64,000 nt of DNA, from NCBI RefSeq assembly GCF_012689525.1, contig NZ_CP051515.1, positions 1,302,001 to 1,366,000 on the forward strand, read 5' to 3'. Numbering within the stretch: position 1 is the stretch's first letter; each line of letters begins with the position of its first letter. The translations under genes and the position numbers were made by a program. The notes beneath the pieces are model-generated. The model was not told where the DNA came from and searched no databases. It saw nothing but the letters and a program-made list of their open reading frames with translations. The stretch comes from Paraburkholderia aromaticivorans. GTDB taxonomy: Bacteria > Pseudomonadota > Gammaproteobacteria > Burkholderiales > Burkholderiaceae. Below, piece by piece: positions 39,353 to 48,164 of this stretch.

Positions 39353-40183
39353 GGCACTGTCACGTTGCAGAGATGGTCGAGTAAGATCGAGTGATGAAAA
39401 ATGCAAAATCGCTTTACCACGGTCATCGCTTTACGGCGGCGGTCATCAGTTGCGCGGTACGCTGGTATTTAAGGTTTCAGCTCAGTCTGCGTGATATCGA
39501 AGAACTGCTGTTCGAGCGCGGGGTTATCGTCAGCTACGAAGCGGTCCGACGCTGGTGCGATAAGTTCGGTGCGAGCTTCGGCCACCGTGTGAAAGCGGCG
39601 CGTCGCAGGCCCGGCACCACGTGGCACCTTGACGAAGTATTTGTGACGTTGCGCGCCGAGCCTTACCTGTTGTGGCGCGCCGTCGATCAACACGGTGCCG
39701 AACTCGATATCCTGCTTCAGAAGCGACGCGACAAGGCTGCAGCGAAGCGGTTTTTCAAGCGCGTGCTTGCTTCGTGTGCTGAGGTACCGCGCAAGATCGT
39801 GACCGACCAGCTGCGCAGCCATCCGGCGGCAAAAGCCGAGATTCCCGAACTTGCTAACGTCAAGCACGTCTTCGTCAAAGCCAGCGCGCGGATCAATAAC
39901 CGGGCGGAAAACAGTCATCAGCCGACGCGCGAACGCGAGCGACGCATGCGCGGCTTCCGCGATCCTGAACGCACACAGGCTTTCTTATCGAGCTTCGGTC
40001 CGATCCGGCAGCACTTTGCGCTCAAGCGACATCTGCTACGCGCCTCACTCTATCGCAAACAGCTCGCCGCACGCTTTGCCACCTGGCATCGTTTCACTGA
40101 GGCCACCCAAGATCCGTCCGTTTTCTGAGCGAGCGTTTGTCCTCTCCGCTATTGCGCCGCGAACAATTTAACGTGACAGCGCC
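39353..40183 (+). mobile_element. IS6-family insertion sequence, complete
   Basis: An 831-base element with 14-base terminal inverted repeats: GGCACTGTCACGTT at 39353-39366, and at the right end the complement of GGCGCTGTCACGTT (40170-40183), one mismatch. It encodes a single transposase. The eight bases next to the left end (TGACGAAC) and right end (GGCCTTGT) differ, so no target duplication is visible, in line with a deletion or a recombination between two copies. Confidence 0.88.
39394..40128 (+). CDS. IS6-family transposase
   Basis: DDE transposase of 244 residues. The N-terminal helix-turn-helix region (LSLRDIEELLFERGVIVSY) is typical of IS6, and the catalytic triad is the Asp in TWHLDEVFVTL, the Asp in KIVTDQLRSH and the Glu in NNRAENSHQPTRERERRM. 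The length equals that of intact family members, so the element may still be active. Confidence 0.93.
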   Translation: MKNAKSLYHGHRFTAAVISCAVRWYLRFQLSLRDIEELLFERGVIVSYEAVRRWCDKFGASFGHRVKAARRRPGTTWHLDEVFVTLRAEPYLLWRAVDQHGAELDILLQKRRDKAAAKRFFKRVLASCAEVPRKIVTDQLRSHPAAKAEIPELANVKHVFVKASARINNRAENSHQPTRERERRMRGFRDPERTQAFLSSFGPIRQHFALKRHLLRASLYRKQLAARFATWHRFTEATQDPSVF

Positions 40184-40198
40184 GGCCTTGTTAATGCT

Positions 40199-40636
40199 TC
40201 AAGTCTCCGCCGGTGAGATCGGCTCAAGCCGCAGTGCGCCCCAGCCAAGCGGTGCAAATACACGGCCGCCGGCCAGTTCGACCAGTTCCACAAATTTCTC
40301 GAGGGTCACGCCCGCGGCAATGTGAACCGGGGCGTTGCTGATGAAATCCTGCGTGCGCAACCATGGCGCGTCGCCTCGATTGATTTCGTTGACGCTGCGC
40401 GCGCAACCGTCGTAACCAGCGTCGGGCGGCAGGAGCGGCCCGTCAAACGCGACGGTCAGGATCTGTTGTGCCGCATCTTCGTAAGGCAGACCGGCGTGTT
40501 TTTCATAAGGCACGCGCTCCCATCCGTCGCCCCATTGCTGATCGAGCGGCAAACGCGTGAAATAAGCCCACGGCGCACGCACGAAACAGAGCCCGTAAGT
40601 GTGGCGGACGCCGTCCAGATCGGTTGTGAGTGCCAT
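40199..40636 (-). CDS. Hypothetical protein, first of an unknown pair
   Basis: A 145-residue soluble protein that I cannot place. The start at 40636 follows GGAGATAACGC. It is rich in aromatic residues (YGLCFVRAPWAYFTRLPLD, then QQWGDGWERVPYEKHAGLP) and has no export signal or metal motif. The upstream gene on the same strand ends within 40 bases, so the two are probably cotranscribed. It lies right beside the IS element. Confidence 0.7.
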   Translation of the reverse strand: MALTTDLDGVRHTYGLCFVRAPWAYFTRLPLDQQWGDGWERVPYEKHAGLPYEDAAQQILTVAFDGPLLPPDAGYDGCARSVNEINRGDAPWLRTQDFISNAPVHIAAGVTLEKFVELVELAGGRVFAPLGWGALRLEPISPAET

Positions 40637-40673
40637 TGCGTTATCTCCCTGAGGTGCCAGTGAAGCCAACGCT

Positions 40674-41048
40674 TCACACGTCGTTGCGGGCGGCAAAAAG
40701 GCCGTGTTCCGGCTCTATCTGTTGACTGTCGATACACTGCACGTGCCAGTGGCCGGACATCAGGGTGCGCCCGCGTTCCGCGCACCACTGCGTGCGCCCG
40801 GTCTGGCCCTCGAACGGCCCGTCGGCGTCGTTCAGATCGAGTCCTTCGAGTACGCAAACCGGCATCGAGCCGTCCGCGCTGCACACAAGCGTATTGCCGC
40901 AATCCACACGCAGTGAGCCCCATTCGGGCAGATCGAGACCAAAATGACCTTCGCGCGACCACTGTCGCGTGTCCTTGTCGAGCCACAAGATTGCGAAGGC
41001 CATCGGATGAACACGGTCGAACGTGTCGAGGTGGACAGTGAGGCGCAT
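40674..41048 (-). CDS. Hypothetical protein, second of an unknown pair
   Basis: A 124-residue protein starting MRLTVHLDTFDRVHPMAFA, with GGAG eight bases upstream of the ATG. It alternates short beta-like stretches (AILWLDKDTRQWSREGHFGL) and has four cysteines but no clear metal site. I recognise no family. It is upstream of, and 37 bases from, the other unknown gene, and downstream of cytochrome c on the same strand. Confidence 0.68.
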   Translation of the reverse strand: MRLTVHLDTFDRVHPMAFAILWLDKDTRQWSREGHFGLDLPEWGSLRVDCGNTLVCSADGSMPVCVLEGLDLNDADGPFEGQTGRTQWCAERGRTLMSGHWHVQCIDSQQIEPEHGLFAARNDV

Positions 41049-41119
41049 GTGAATCTCCAGAATTTACGATGGTGTTAAACGAAGCCGGATCGCGGGGTGT
41101 TATTCCCGAGGAGGCGGCC

Positions 41120-41455
41120 TCACTGATTCAATACCCACTGCACTAGCGTATGCGCATCTTCCGCCGACAACGGGCCGCCGCGATCAGCTGGCAATGGCAT
41201 TGCCATGTCCCCCCAGTGTGCTTTGCCGCCAAGCCGCAGCTTGTGTTCGAGCATGAACTGCGCATTCGGTGCATCTCGGTATCGTTCAGCGATTTGCTGG
41301 AACGACGGCGCGAGGAACGGGGCATCGCGCGTATGGCAAAACATACAGTGTTGCTGATCGACCAGAGCAGTCGGTTCCGTCTCGGCGTGCGCAGCAGAGG
41401 CAGTCAGCACAAACACGGCGCATGCCGCGAGAGAACTTTGGGATAGGATGTTCAC
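41120..41455 (-). CDS. Periplasmic cytochrome c (class I, c551/c552 type)
   Basis: A 111-residue exported mono-haem protein. It starts at a GTG (41455) with AAAGGAG upstream, and has a signal peptide (LAACAVFVLTASAAHA). The haem site is CMFCH and the likely distal Met is in WGDMAMPLPAD. It would carry electrons to a terminal oxidase, peroxidase or nitrite reductase. An FNR box with a -10 hexamer at class II spacing lies directly upstream, pointing to induction at low oxygen. Confidence 0.9.
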   Translation of the reverse strand: MNILSQSSLAACAVFVLTASAAHAETEPTALVDQQHCMFCHTRDAPFLAPSFQQIAERYRDAPNAQFMLEHKLRLGGKAHWGDMAMPLPADRGGPLSAEDAHTLVQWVLNQ

Positions 41456-41487
41456 GGCACCCGCTCCTTTGCAAGGGTAATGAGGTT

Positions 41488-41528
41488 AGTTTAGGGGCGG
41501 TTACCTGCTTGCCGTTGACCTCGGTCAA
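41488..41528 (-). promoter_or_regulatory. FNR-type promoter of the cytochrome c gene
   Basis: TTGACCTCGGTCAA at 41515-41528 is a perfect 14-base palindrome matching the Anr/Dnr/FNR pattern TTGA-N6-TCAA. On the minus strand TAAACT (41488-41493) follows 29 bases from its centre, as expected for a -10 element with the activator at about -41.5. It lies 60 bases before the cytochrome start. Confidence 0.7.
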
Positions 41529-41690
41529 CCGGAACGGAAGGTCTGAATTTGACGTAGCGCGCTAAGCTCCTATGCTGGTGACAGACGGGCGTCGCATTGA
41601 GCGGGTCGCCCTGAAGTGTGGTGCACGACGCGTAGGTGTGCAGACACGCCGCTGCGGCTCCCTTCCTGCGCGACAGAACGGGCGGTGGTT

Positions 41691-41966
41691 ATGAAGATTT
41701 ACTTTCCTGAGGAACATCCGGAATATTGCGCGCGCGATCTCGTCGTCGCGTTTCCTGCCGAGGTGGATGGCGCGCGCGTGCAGTGTGCCATCACTGCTGA
41801 AGCGCTCGAAGATCATTTCGGCGCCGCGTCACTGCGCGAGGATGATCTGATCACCGCATTTAACTCCAACCGGCATCCGATTGAACACGCAGCGAGAAGA
41901 CTGTTTAGCGAGATCGGTGCCAAACCGGTACTGATGCACCGCGGCTACTTTCGTTTTTGCGGGTGA
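41691..41966 (+). CDS. DUF1488 family protein (copy 2)
   Basis: A 91-residue protein beginning MKIYFPEEHPEYCARDLVV, paralogous to the gene at 21866-22156; both share the core ITAEALEDH followed by FGAAS or YGAAS. Function is unknown. It lies in the low-oxygen block, divergent from cytochrome c, with the FNR box of that gene about 165 bases upstream. Confidence 0.82.
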   Translation: MKIYFPEEHPEYCARDLVVAFPAEVDGARVQCAITAEALEDHFGAASLREDDLITAFNSNRHPIEHAARRLFSEIGAKPVLMHRGYFRFCG

Positions 41967-42058
41967 ATCCATGGAGCGGCGGAGCGCAACGCCTCTTTCG
42001 ACGCGCCACGCCAGCTTAAAGCCGGGTATTTGCGCTTGAGAGCGTTTGAGGAGATTCG

Positions 42059-43045
42059 ATGCGCGCAATGGTATTCGACGGAAATGAGTCATTGCTGCGT
42101 GAACGGGAGATGCCAGATCCTACGCCCGGTCCCGGCCAGATCCTGGTCGATATTCACGCGTGCGGCGTGTGCCGCACCGATCTTCATCTGGTCGACCATG
42201 AGCTCAAGCATCCCAGGCTGCCTGTCATCCCTGGCCACGAAATCGTCGGCACCGTAGCCGGGCTCGGCGCGGGCGTAACGGGGTTCGCCGTCGGCGACCG
42301 GGTGGGGGTGCCATGGGTCGGCTACACGTGCGGGCACTGCCGCTACTGCCTGTCGTCGCGGGAAAATCTCTGCGACGAACCCGGCTTCACGGGCTATACG
42401 ATTGACGGCGGTTACGCCGAGCGCACCGTCGCCGACAGCCGCTACTGCTTTCATCTGCCAGAGCAGTACACGGACATCGCGGCGGCGCCGCTGCTATGCG
42501 CCGGTCTCATCGGCTATCGCACTTTGAGCATGGCGGGCGACGCGCAACGGATTGGCATTTACGGTTTCGGTGCCGCCGCGCATATCGTCGCGCAGGTTGC
42601 GCGTCATCAGCAGCGCACGGTGTATGCGTTTACGCGCTCCGGCGATCAAGCAGCGCGCCAACTCGCGCTGCGTCGCGGTGCGGCGTGGGTCGGCGGCAGC
42701 GACGAGGCGCCGCCTGACGAACTCGATGCGGCGTTGCTTTTCGCACCGGTCGGCGCGCTCGTTCCGCAAGCGTTGCAAGCGATCGCGAAAGGTGGTGTGG
42801 TGGTTTGCGGCGGGATTCACATGAGCGATATTCCGTCGTTCCCTTACGCGTTTCTTTGGGGTGAGCGGCGCGTGGTGTCGGTGGCAAATCTGACGCGCGA
42901 TGACGGGCTTGCCTTTATGCGGATCGCGGCTGAGACGCGTCTCACGATTGAAACGACGAGTTATCCGCTGGCGGAGGCCAATCGGGCGCTGAGCGATCTG
43001 CGCGATGGCAGGCTGACAGGTGCGGCGGTGCTCGTCATCCGATAG
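42059..43045 (+). CDS. Zinc-dependent alcohol dehydrogenase (TIGR02822-like)
   Basis: Medium-chain dehydrogenase, 328 residues. Catalytic zinc ligands are Cys38 (CGVCRTD) and the His in PVIPGHEIVG; structural zinc cysteines are in TCGHCRYCLSSRENLCDEP. The nucleotide loop is IYGFGAAAHIV, where the last Gly of the usual motif is replaced by Ala. GAGGAG precedes the ATG. Alcohol dehydrogenases of this type accompany FNR and universal stress genes in low-oxygen loci; the substrate is not known. Confidence 0.88.
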   Translation: MRAMVFDGNESLLREREMPDPTPGPGQILVDIHACGVCRTDLHLVDHELKHPRLPVIPGHEIVGTVAGLGAGVTGFAVGDRVGVPWVGYTCGHCRYCLSSRENLCDEPGFTGYTIDGGYAERTVADSRYCFHLPEQYTDIAAAPLLCAGLIGYRTLSMAGDAQRIGIYGFGAAAHIVAQVARHQQRTVYAFTRSGDQAARQLALRRGAAWVGGSDEAPPDELDAALLFAPVGALVPQALQAIAKGGVVVCGGIHMSDIPSFPYAFLWGERRVVSVANLTRDDGLAFMRIAAETRLTIETTSYPLAEANRALSDLRDGRLTGAAVLVIR

Positions 43046-43126
43046 CGTGGTGAGTCTCGATCGTTGGACTCGTTCCACGATGGCGACGTTGAGCGCCGCG
43101 AGCCGAAATGCGAACCGATCCCGGCT

Positions 43127-43915
43127 TTAAATCCTCACCAGGCCTTCGTGATCTAGAATGCGGATGTCCTTGCCGCGTGCATCGAGCAATCCGTCGCGCT
43201 GGAATTTGGAGAGCATCCGGCTTACCGTTTCGAGCTTGATTCCCAGGTAGCTGCCAATTTCCTCGCGTGTCATGCGCAGATGAAATTCGGCCGGAGAATA
43301 CCCGCGCATTCTCAGGCGGTCCGACAGATTCAGCAGGAACGTTGCGACCCGCTCTTCGGCGGACATGGTACCGAGCAACATCATCTGTGACGACTCGCGC
43401 ACTATCTCGCCGCCCATCATCCGATGCACGTGTTGCTGGACGACTTTGACTTCGCGGCACATGGTTTCGAGCAGATGGAACGGGATAATGCAAACCTTGC
43501 TGTCCTCGAGCGCCACGGCATCGCAGCTATGGTAGCCTGAGCCGACGCCATCCAGGCCCAGCGAGTCGCCGGCGAGATGAAAGCCGGTAACCTGTTCGCG
43601 GCCGTCGCGATGCACGACGACGGTCTTGAACGAGCCGGCGCGCACCGCATAGATGCTCTGGAACGAGTCGTTCGCGCGATAGATCGTTTCGCCCTGTTTG
43701 ATGGTCCGGGACGGGCAGACGAGCGATTCGAGTCTTTGCAAGTCCTCGGTTGTCAGTCCTTGCGGCATGCAGATGGAGCGCATTGTGCAGGTCGTGCAGC
43801 GCAATGCGTCCTTGCGCGGCGCGCGCACGCTTGCCGGCATTTGCCCGGCAGTCGGCGATGCTTGCGTACAGGCAAGCGCGGGCGAAATGACGGAGTAGGC
43901 GGTGACGTCAGACAT
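43127..43915 (-). CDS. fnr: FNR oxygen-sensing transcription regulator
   Basis: Crp/Fnr-family regulator of 262 residues. The N-terminal cluster cysteines are C40, C43 and C49 (CTTCTMRSIC), and the fourth is C131 in GYHSCDAV, so the oxygen-labile [4Fe-4S] centre should be intact. The recognition helix carries ETVSR (in LGIKLETVSRMLSKF), the residues that read TTGAT. The ATG at 43915 follows AGGAGCACATC. The upstream receiver gene overlaps it by 8 bases. FNR boxes occur upstream of several neighbours. Confidence 0.93.
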   Translation of the reverse strand: MSDVTAYSVISPALACTQASPTAGQMPASVRAPRKDALRCTTCTMRSICMPQGLTTEDLQRLESLVCPSRTIKQGETIYRANDSFQSIYAVRAGSFKTVVVHRDGREQVTGFHLAGDSLGLDGVGSGYHSCDAVALEDSKVCIIPFHLLETMCREVKVVQQHVHRMMGGEIVRESSQMMLLGTMSAEERVATFLLNLSDRLRMRGYSPAEFHLRMTREEIGSYLGIKLETVSRMLSKFQRDGLLDARGKDIRILDHEGLVRI

Positions 43916-44339
43916 GATGTGCTCCTGGTTGAAAAAGGGCGCGAGTGCGATGTTCGCCGGCGAGCCGCTGGATCGTGTTTCGCGCGAGATCGAACTCGCC
44001 GGTCTTGTCGAAGAAGTAGTGCGCACCACCCGTCAGACATGCGTGCCGGAACCAGGCACCGGAATGATTCGTCAGCACCATGACAATCACATGCGGCATT
44101 TTTCGTGCAAGCAACCTGAGCAACTCCATGCCAGTGCCGCCGCTCAGATGCAGCTCCGTCACGACGAGATCAGCCACGCGCGTGTCGATGCCCGCGAATG
44201 CCGCACCGGGTTCTTCAGCTTCGCCGACGATCTCTACCCCGTCGAGCGCGCCGAACAGTGCGGCCAAACGGCGGCGCACTGACACTGCATCGTCGACAAG
44301 AAAAACACGCAGGTCGGGGAGATTGGGGCTCGAGTTCAT
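43908..44339 (-). CDS. Single-domain response regulator with Glu at the phosphorylation site
   Basis: A 143-residue receiver with no output domain. The acidic pair is D16-D17 (FLVDDAVS), the switch Thr is T90 (MVLTNHS) and the Lys is K112 (YFFDKTGEF), but the phospho-acceptor position is Glu62 (LVVTELHLSGG) instead of Asp. Glu there often mimics the phosphorylated state. Its last 8 bases overlap the fnr start, so it is translated with FNR. Partners are unknown; the LuxR/kinase pair lies just upstream. Confidence 0.87.
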   Translation of the reverse strand: MNSSPNLPDLRVFLVDDAVSVRRRLAALFGALDGVEIVGEAEEPGAAFAGIDTRVADLVVTELHLSGGTGMELLRLLARKMPHVIVMVLTNHSGAWFRHACLTGGAHYFFDKTGEFDLARNTIQRLAGEHRTRALFQPGAHHV

Positions 44340-44556
44340 GGCTCGAAGTATCGGCCGCGCTGTCTCAAAATAGAATCGGCATGGAATGATCTTCGAGTAG
44401 GAGAGTGTGAAGGTCTGTAGGGCGTTTCCTACACGAACGTGATGTGGATCAGAACGATCGTGGCTGCGCTGCGTGCTGCTTGCGCGGCAGGTCGGAGCGC
44501 GGAGGCGGCTACCAGATCCTTACTGGTCGCCCGGAAGTGGGAGGCTGCGAAGGCGT

Positions 44557-45207
44557 TCAGATGTTGTCTTCTTCGTCATTCACCAGTTTGTGACGCATCG
44601 CATAGCGCACCAATGCCGCCTCGTGTGGCATCTGCATTTTTTCGAGGATGCGCGTCTTGTACGTGCTGACGGTCTTGCTGCTCACACACAGTTCGGCCGC
44701 GATCTCGGTGATGGTCTGACCCGCGGCAATGCGCTTCAGGACGTCGAATTCCCGGTCGGACAAACGCTGATGCGGCAGCACATCAGCCGGCTCGTTGAGG
44801 CTTTGTGCGAATCGCTCGGCCATCGCAAGGCTCACATACACGCCACCCGCGGCGACCTTTGTGACGGCCGACACCAGCTCGGCGCTCGCGCTTTCTTTCG
44901 TCAGGTAACCTGACGCGCCGGCCTTGAACGCGCGCACCGCGTATTGCTGCTCGGCGTGCATGGTCAGCACGAGGATGCGCAGCGCGGGCTTTTCTTCCTT
45001 GATCTGTTTGATCAGCTCGACGCCGTTGCGGCCGGGCATCGACAGGTCTAGCACGAGCACGTCGGCGACTCGCTCGCGGATCAGCGCGACGGTGCTGACG
45101 CTATCGTTCGCTTCGCCGACCACTTCGAAGCCGCTCGTGCTCTGGAGAATATGACGCAGACCGTCGCGCACCAGCGCATGGTCGTCGGCGATCAGCACGC
45201 GGGTCAT
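44557..45207 (-). CDS. NarL/LuxR-family response regulator
   Basis: DNA-binding regulator of 216 residues. The receiver has Asp54 (VLVLDLSMPG) and the LuxR-type helix-turn-helix is at about 150-205 (LSDREFDVLKRIAAGQTITE, then AAELCVSSKTVSTYKTRI). The ATG at 45207 overlaps the kinase stop (ATGA). With its PAS-kinase partner it resembles oxygen- or redox-responsive NarL-type pairs. Confidence 0.93.
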   Translation of the reverse strand: MTRVLIADDHALVRDGLRHILQSTSGFEVVGEANDSVSTVALIRERVADVLVLDLSMPGRNGVELIKQIKEEKPALRILVLTMHAEQQYAVRAFKAGASGYLTKESASAELVSAVTKVAAGGVYVSLAMAERFAQSLNEPADVLPHQRLSDREFDVLKRIAAGQTITEIAAELCVSSKTVSTYKTRILEKMQMPHEAALVRYAMRHKLVNDEEDNI

Positions 45208-46544
45208 GTGTGCATCTCCTGCATTTGTGCGGTCTGCGCCGGAATGGTGACGGTCAACACAAAGCCTTTGCCGTGCGCGGTATGAATGTCGACCGCGCCA
45301 CCGAGCATGTGCGCGCGTTCGCGAACGCCGAGCAAGCCAAAAGACTTGGCCGCCGGCTCGTCCGTTCGATGCGCGCCCTGGCCATTGTCGGCGATGCTCA
45401 ACACGAAGGTCTGATTCTTTGCGCACAGGCTGAGCGTGACCACCGTGGCGTCGGCATGGCGTACAACGTTCGTCAGCGCTTCCTGCACGATCCGGAACAT
45501 CGCAGTGGCGCCCGCCGGGCAAAAGCGCGTGTCTCCGGTTTCGATGTCACGCTCCACGTCGATGCCGTAGCGGTTGGTAAAGTCGTTCGCGAGCCATTCG
45601 ATCGCGGGAATCAGGCCGAGGTCGTCGAGCATGACCGGCCGCAGATCGGCGGCAATGCGGCGGACCGAAGCGACAGTTGCATCGATCAGCCGACGCATGC
45701 CTTGCAACTGCTCTAGAACCGGTACGCTTGCCGACGGCGCCAGCGCCTGCTCGACGGACGAGATGTCCATTTTCAGCGCGGTGAGTTGCTGGCCGAGATC
45801 GTCGTGCAATTCGCGTGCGATACGCGTTTTCTCGTCTTCGCGGACTTTCTGCAAATTGGCCGACAGTTCGCGCAATTCCTCGCGCGCCTGCCGTTGCGCA
45901 CGCTCCGCTTTGACGCGCTCTGTGATGTCGCGCAGCATCACCGTGTAAAGCCGGGTGTCGCCATCGCGGATCTGCGAGATTGAGGCCTCGAGCGGAAATT
46001 CTTCGCCGTTGGCGCGCAAGCCAGACAGCACACGTTGCTTGCCCATTTTCCGGTCAGAGACGCCGGTCACGCCAAACTGGCCGACATGCTGCGCATGCGC
46101 CGCCCGGAATCGCTGCGGGATAAAACGGGCGAGCGGGGCGCCGATCACGTCCAACTCGGAGCAGCCAAAAACCTGTTCCGCCATCGGATTAAAGATGACC
46201 ACCCGCTGCTGTTCGTCGATGCTGATAATCGCTTCCATCGACGAACGGATGATCGCCATCATTCGAGCCTCATTTACGGCAGACTGGCCAAGCCCGACGC
46301 TTGGCTCGTCGCGTCTGGAGGAGCCATCGCGACCCGCGAGCACGATCACGCTTGCGGCCAGCAGAACGGCGGCGACGACACAGATAAACAACGCGGGGTC
46401 GAACCAGCGCCGTGCGGCCAGCATGGCGGCCAGCGTTACAACGAACGCTGTCGCTGCCGCGCACTCGGGCCGCGCCGCAAACATGCGGCGCAGGCCGCGC
46501 AAATCGGCGCTGCGCGAAGTGGGCGGCTTACCGCTGACGGGCAT
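45204..46544 (-). CDS. PAS-domain sensor histidine kinase (NarX/DevS-like HisKA_3)
   Basis: Membrane kinase of 446 residues. Two hydrophobic segments lie at about 30-45 and 51-70, and a PAS domain at about 95-215 (IISIDEQQRVVIFNPMAEQV). The phospho-His is His247 in ARELHDDLGQQ of the HisKA_3 type, and the ATPase box is SIADNGQGAH with SFGLLGVRERA. The short periplasmic part implies that sensing is cytoplasmic, through PAS. It is coupled to the following LuxR regulator. Confidence 0.92.
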   Translation of the reverse strand: MPVSGKPPTSRSADLRGLRRMFAARPECAAATAFVVTLAAMLAARRWFDPALFICVVAAVLLAASVIVLAGRDGSSRRDEPSVGLGQSAVNEARMMAIIRSSMEAIISIDEQQRVVIFNPMAEQVFGCSELDVIGAPLARFIPQRFRAAHAQHVGQFGVTGVSDRKMGKQRVLSGLRANGEEFPLEASISQIRDGDTRLYTVMLRDITERVKAERAQRQAREELRELSANLQKVREDEKTRIARELHDDLGQQLTALKMDISSVEQALAPSASVPVLEQLQGMRRLIDATVASVRRIAADLRPVMLDDLGLIPAIEWLANDFTNRYGIDVERDIETGDTRFCPAGATAMFRIVQEALTNVVRHADATVVTLSLCAKNQTFVLSIADNGQGAHRTDEPAAKSFGLLGVRERAHMLGGAVDIHTAHGKGFVLTVTIPAQTAQMQEMHT

Positions 46545-46785
46545 GTGCGCCTCTCAGGAACGTCTACGAACTGGGTTGGGTCGCTGCTACCGCAGGCGTG
46601 TACTCGACGGCACGCGGGGCAGCACCGCAGTCCGACCGTGTTTGCTCCGGCCGAATTGCTAGGTTTGCACTTATTGTCCGTGAATCTGTCCGTGAATCGT
46701 CAGCTTCATGCCAGTGCGGCCGGGAGGCGTGCTTCTAGCCCTGAGTGCACACGCCAGCGCGCCAGCCCGGCTCTTGGCGCGCCAC

Positions 46786-47613
46786 TCAATGCGCCATCAA
46801 CACCGGCACGGTCATCGCCGCCAGCATGGTGCGCGTGACACCGCCAAGCAGCCGTTCCTCGACTCGCGCATGGCCATACGCGCCCATAACCAGCAGGTCA
46901 ATGTGACGGTCGGCCAGCGCATTAAGCAGCGTGGCGCCGGTGTCGACGCCGGGCACCTTAGGCATCTCCGTGAAACTCGTCTCGATGCCGTGCCGCTCCA
47001 GCCAGGAGGCCACGTCGATGCCGGTCGGCTCGTCACGGCGCGGATGGCTCTGCACTTTCATGACGGTGACAAAACTGGCGCAGCGCAGGAGCGGCAACGC
47101 GTCAGTCGCGGCCCGCGCGCTTTCACGGCCGCCGTCCCAGGCGATCATAACGTTGTCCATCTGCGCGCGGATCGGGCCAGCATGGGGCAACACGATTGCG
47201 GGCCGCCCTGAACCCATGATGACGTCCTCGACGAACTGGCGGGCCACATACGCACCCGTGTCCTGCGGATCATGCTGGCCAAGGATGAGCAGATCGGCAT
47301 GGCGTGCATGCAGAGTCGCTGCCGCCGTCGGCGGGCCGCCCGGCGCTCGCCACTCGACGCTGCCCCCGGCTCGTTCGGCGACGGCGAGAAACGCAGCTTG
47401 CGCGCTCTTCAGATTGTGGTCGCGCTGCGCCTCGCAGGCGGCGCTCCATCTGCCCTCGCCGTGCAGAAAGAGCGGCTTTGTCAAATCTTCACAAACTGCG
47501 TAAAGACCGATCAGATGGGCGTCGTGGCGTGCAGCCACGTCGAGAGCATAGTCGAGCCGGGCAGCACTATGGGTGCTGTCGTCGAGGTGCACCAGCAGGG
47601 TTCTGCAATTCAT
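46786..47613 (-). CDS. Tandem universal stress protein
   Basis: A 275-residue protein with two UspA domains. The first begins CRTLLVHLDDSTHSAARLDY; the second has VMIAWDGGRESARAATDAL and the ATP-binding-type loop MGAYGHARVEERLLGGVTR. The ATG overlaps the stop of the preceding single-domain gene (ATGA). It is the last of three stress-protein genes that form an operon with an FNR box at its head. Confidence 0.92.
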   Translation of the reverse strand: MNCRTLLVHLDDSTHSAARLDYALDVAARHDAHLIGLYAVCEDLTKPLFLHGEGRWSAACEAQRDHNLKSAQAAFLAVAERAGGSVEWRAPGGPPTAAATLHARHADLLILGQHDPQDTGAYVARQFVEDVIMGSGRPAIVLPHAGPIRAQMDNVMIAWDGGRESARAATDALPLLRCASFVTVMKVQSHPRRDEPTGIDVASWLERHGIETSFTEMPKVPGVDTGATLLNALADRHIDLLVMGAYGHARVEERLLGGVTRTMLAAMTVPVLMAH

Positions 47614-48116
47614 GACGGATCCTTGACAGGCTCTTGTACGGTTTGGGCGACTGTCGCAGCGGACGGCCCGCAATGCATGGAGATCAGCAACACAGGGCAA
47701 TTGGCGATGCGCAGAAAATGTTCGGCGACGCTGCCGAGCACCAGCCGACGCACGCCGCGGCGCCCGTGGGTGCCCAGCACTACGACGTCCGCGTTGAATT
47801 CCTGCGCTGCGGCCCGGATGCGATGAGCGATGTCCTCGCCCGTGAGATCGGTTTCGACTATACGCGTCGCGCCTTTCACGCCTGCGCCGGCCATCAGTGT
47901 GGCGGCGTCGGCGAGCACGTGTCGGCCTTCCTCTACGAGAGCGTCGCGTACATAGGATGGGTCGTAGCCGGGCACGTCGTAGGACATCAACGGTACGTCC
48001 ACCACGTAGAGCGGCTGCAGTTGCGCCTGCGACTCACGTGCCAATTCGATGGCGGCGGCCAGCGCGCGCGACGAAGTTTCGCTGCCATCGACCGCCACCA
48101 GAATCTGTTTGTACAT
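47610..48116 (-). CDS. Universal stress protein, single domain
   Basis: A 168-residue UspA-type protein starting MYKQILVAVDGSETSSRAL, with the nucleotide motif VVLGTHGRRGVRRLVLGSVA (G-x2-G-x9-G-S). The ATG at 48116 has AGGAG upstream; a GTG nine bases earlier is unlikely. It lies 48 bases after the upstream tandem protein and overlaps the next. Confidence 0.92.
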   Translation of the reverse strand: MYKQILVAVDGSETSSRALAAAIELARESQAQLQPLYVVDVPLMSYDVPGYDPSYVRDALVEEGRHVLADAATLMAGAGVKGATRIVETDLTGEDIAHRIRAAAQEFNADVVVLGTHGRRGVRRLVLGSVAEHFLRIANCPVLLISMHCGPSAATVAQTVQEPVKDPS

Positions 48117-48164
48117 GGTGAACACTCCTGAACGGGAAGAAATCGTGCCGCACCCGGCGCGACA

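Noticed and set aside
46035..46838. Plus-strand frame opposite the PAS kinase
   Set aside because: No recognisable domain, no ribosome site, and the kinase on the other strand is certain.
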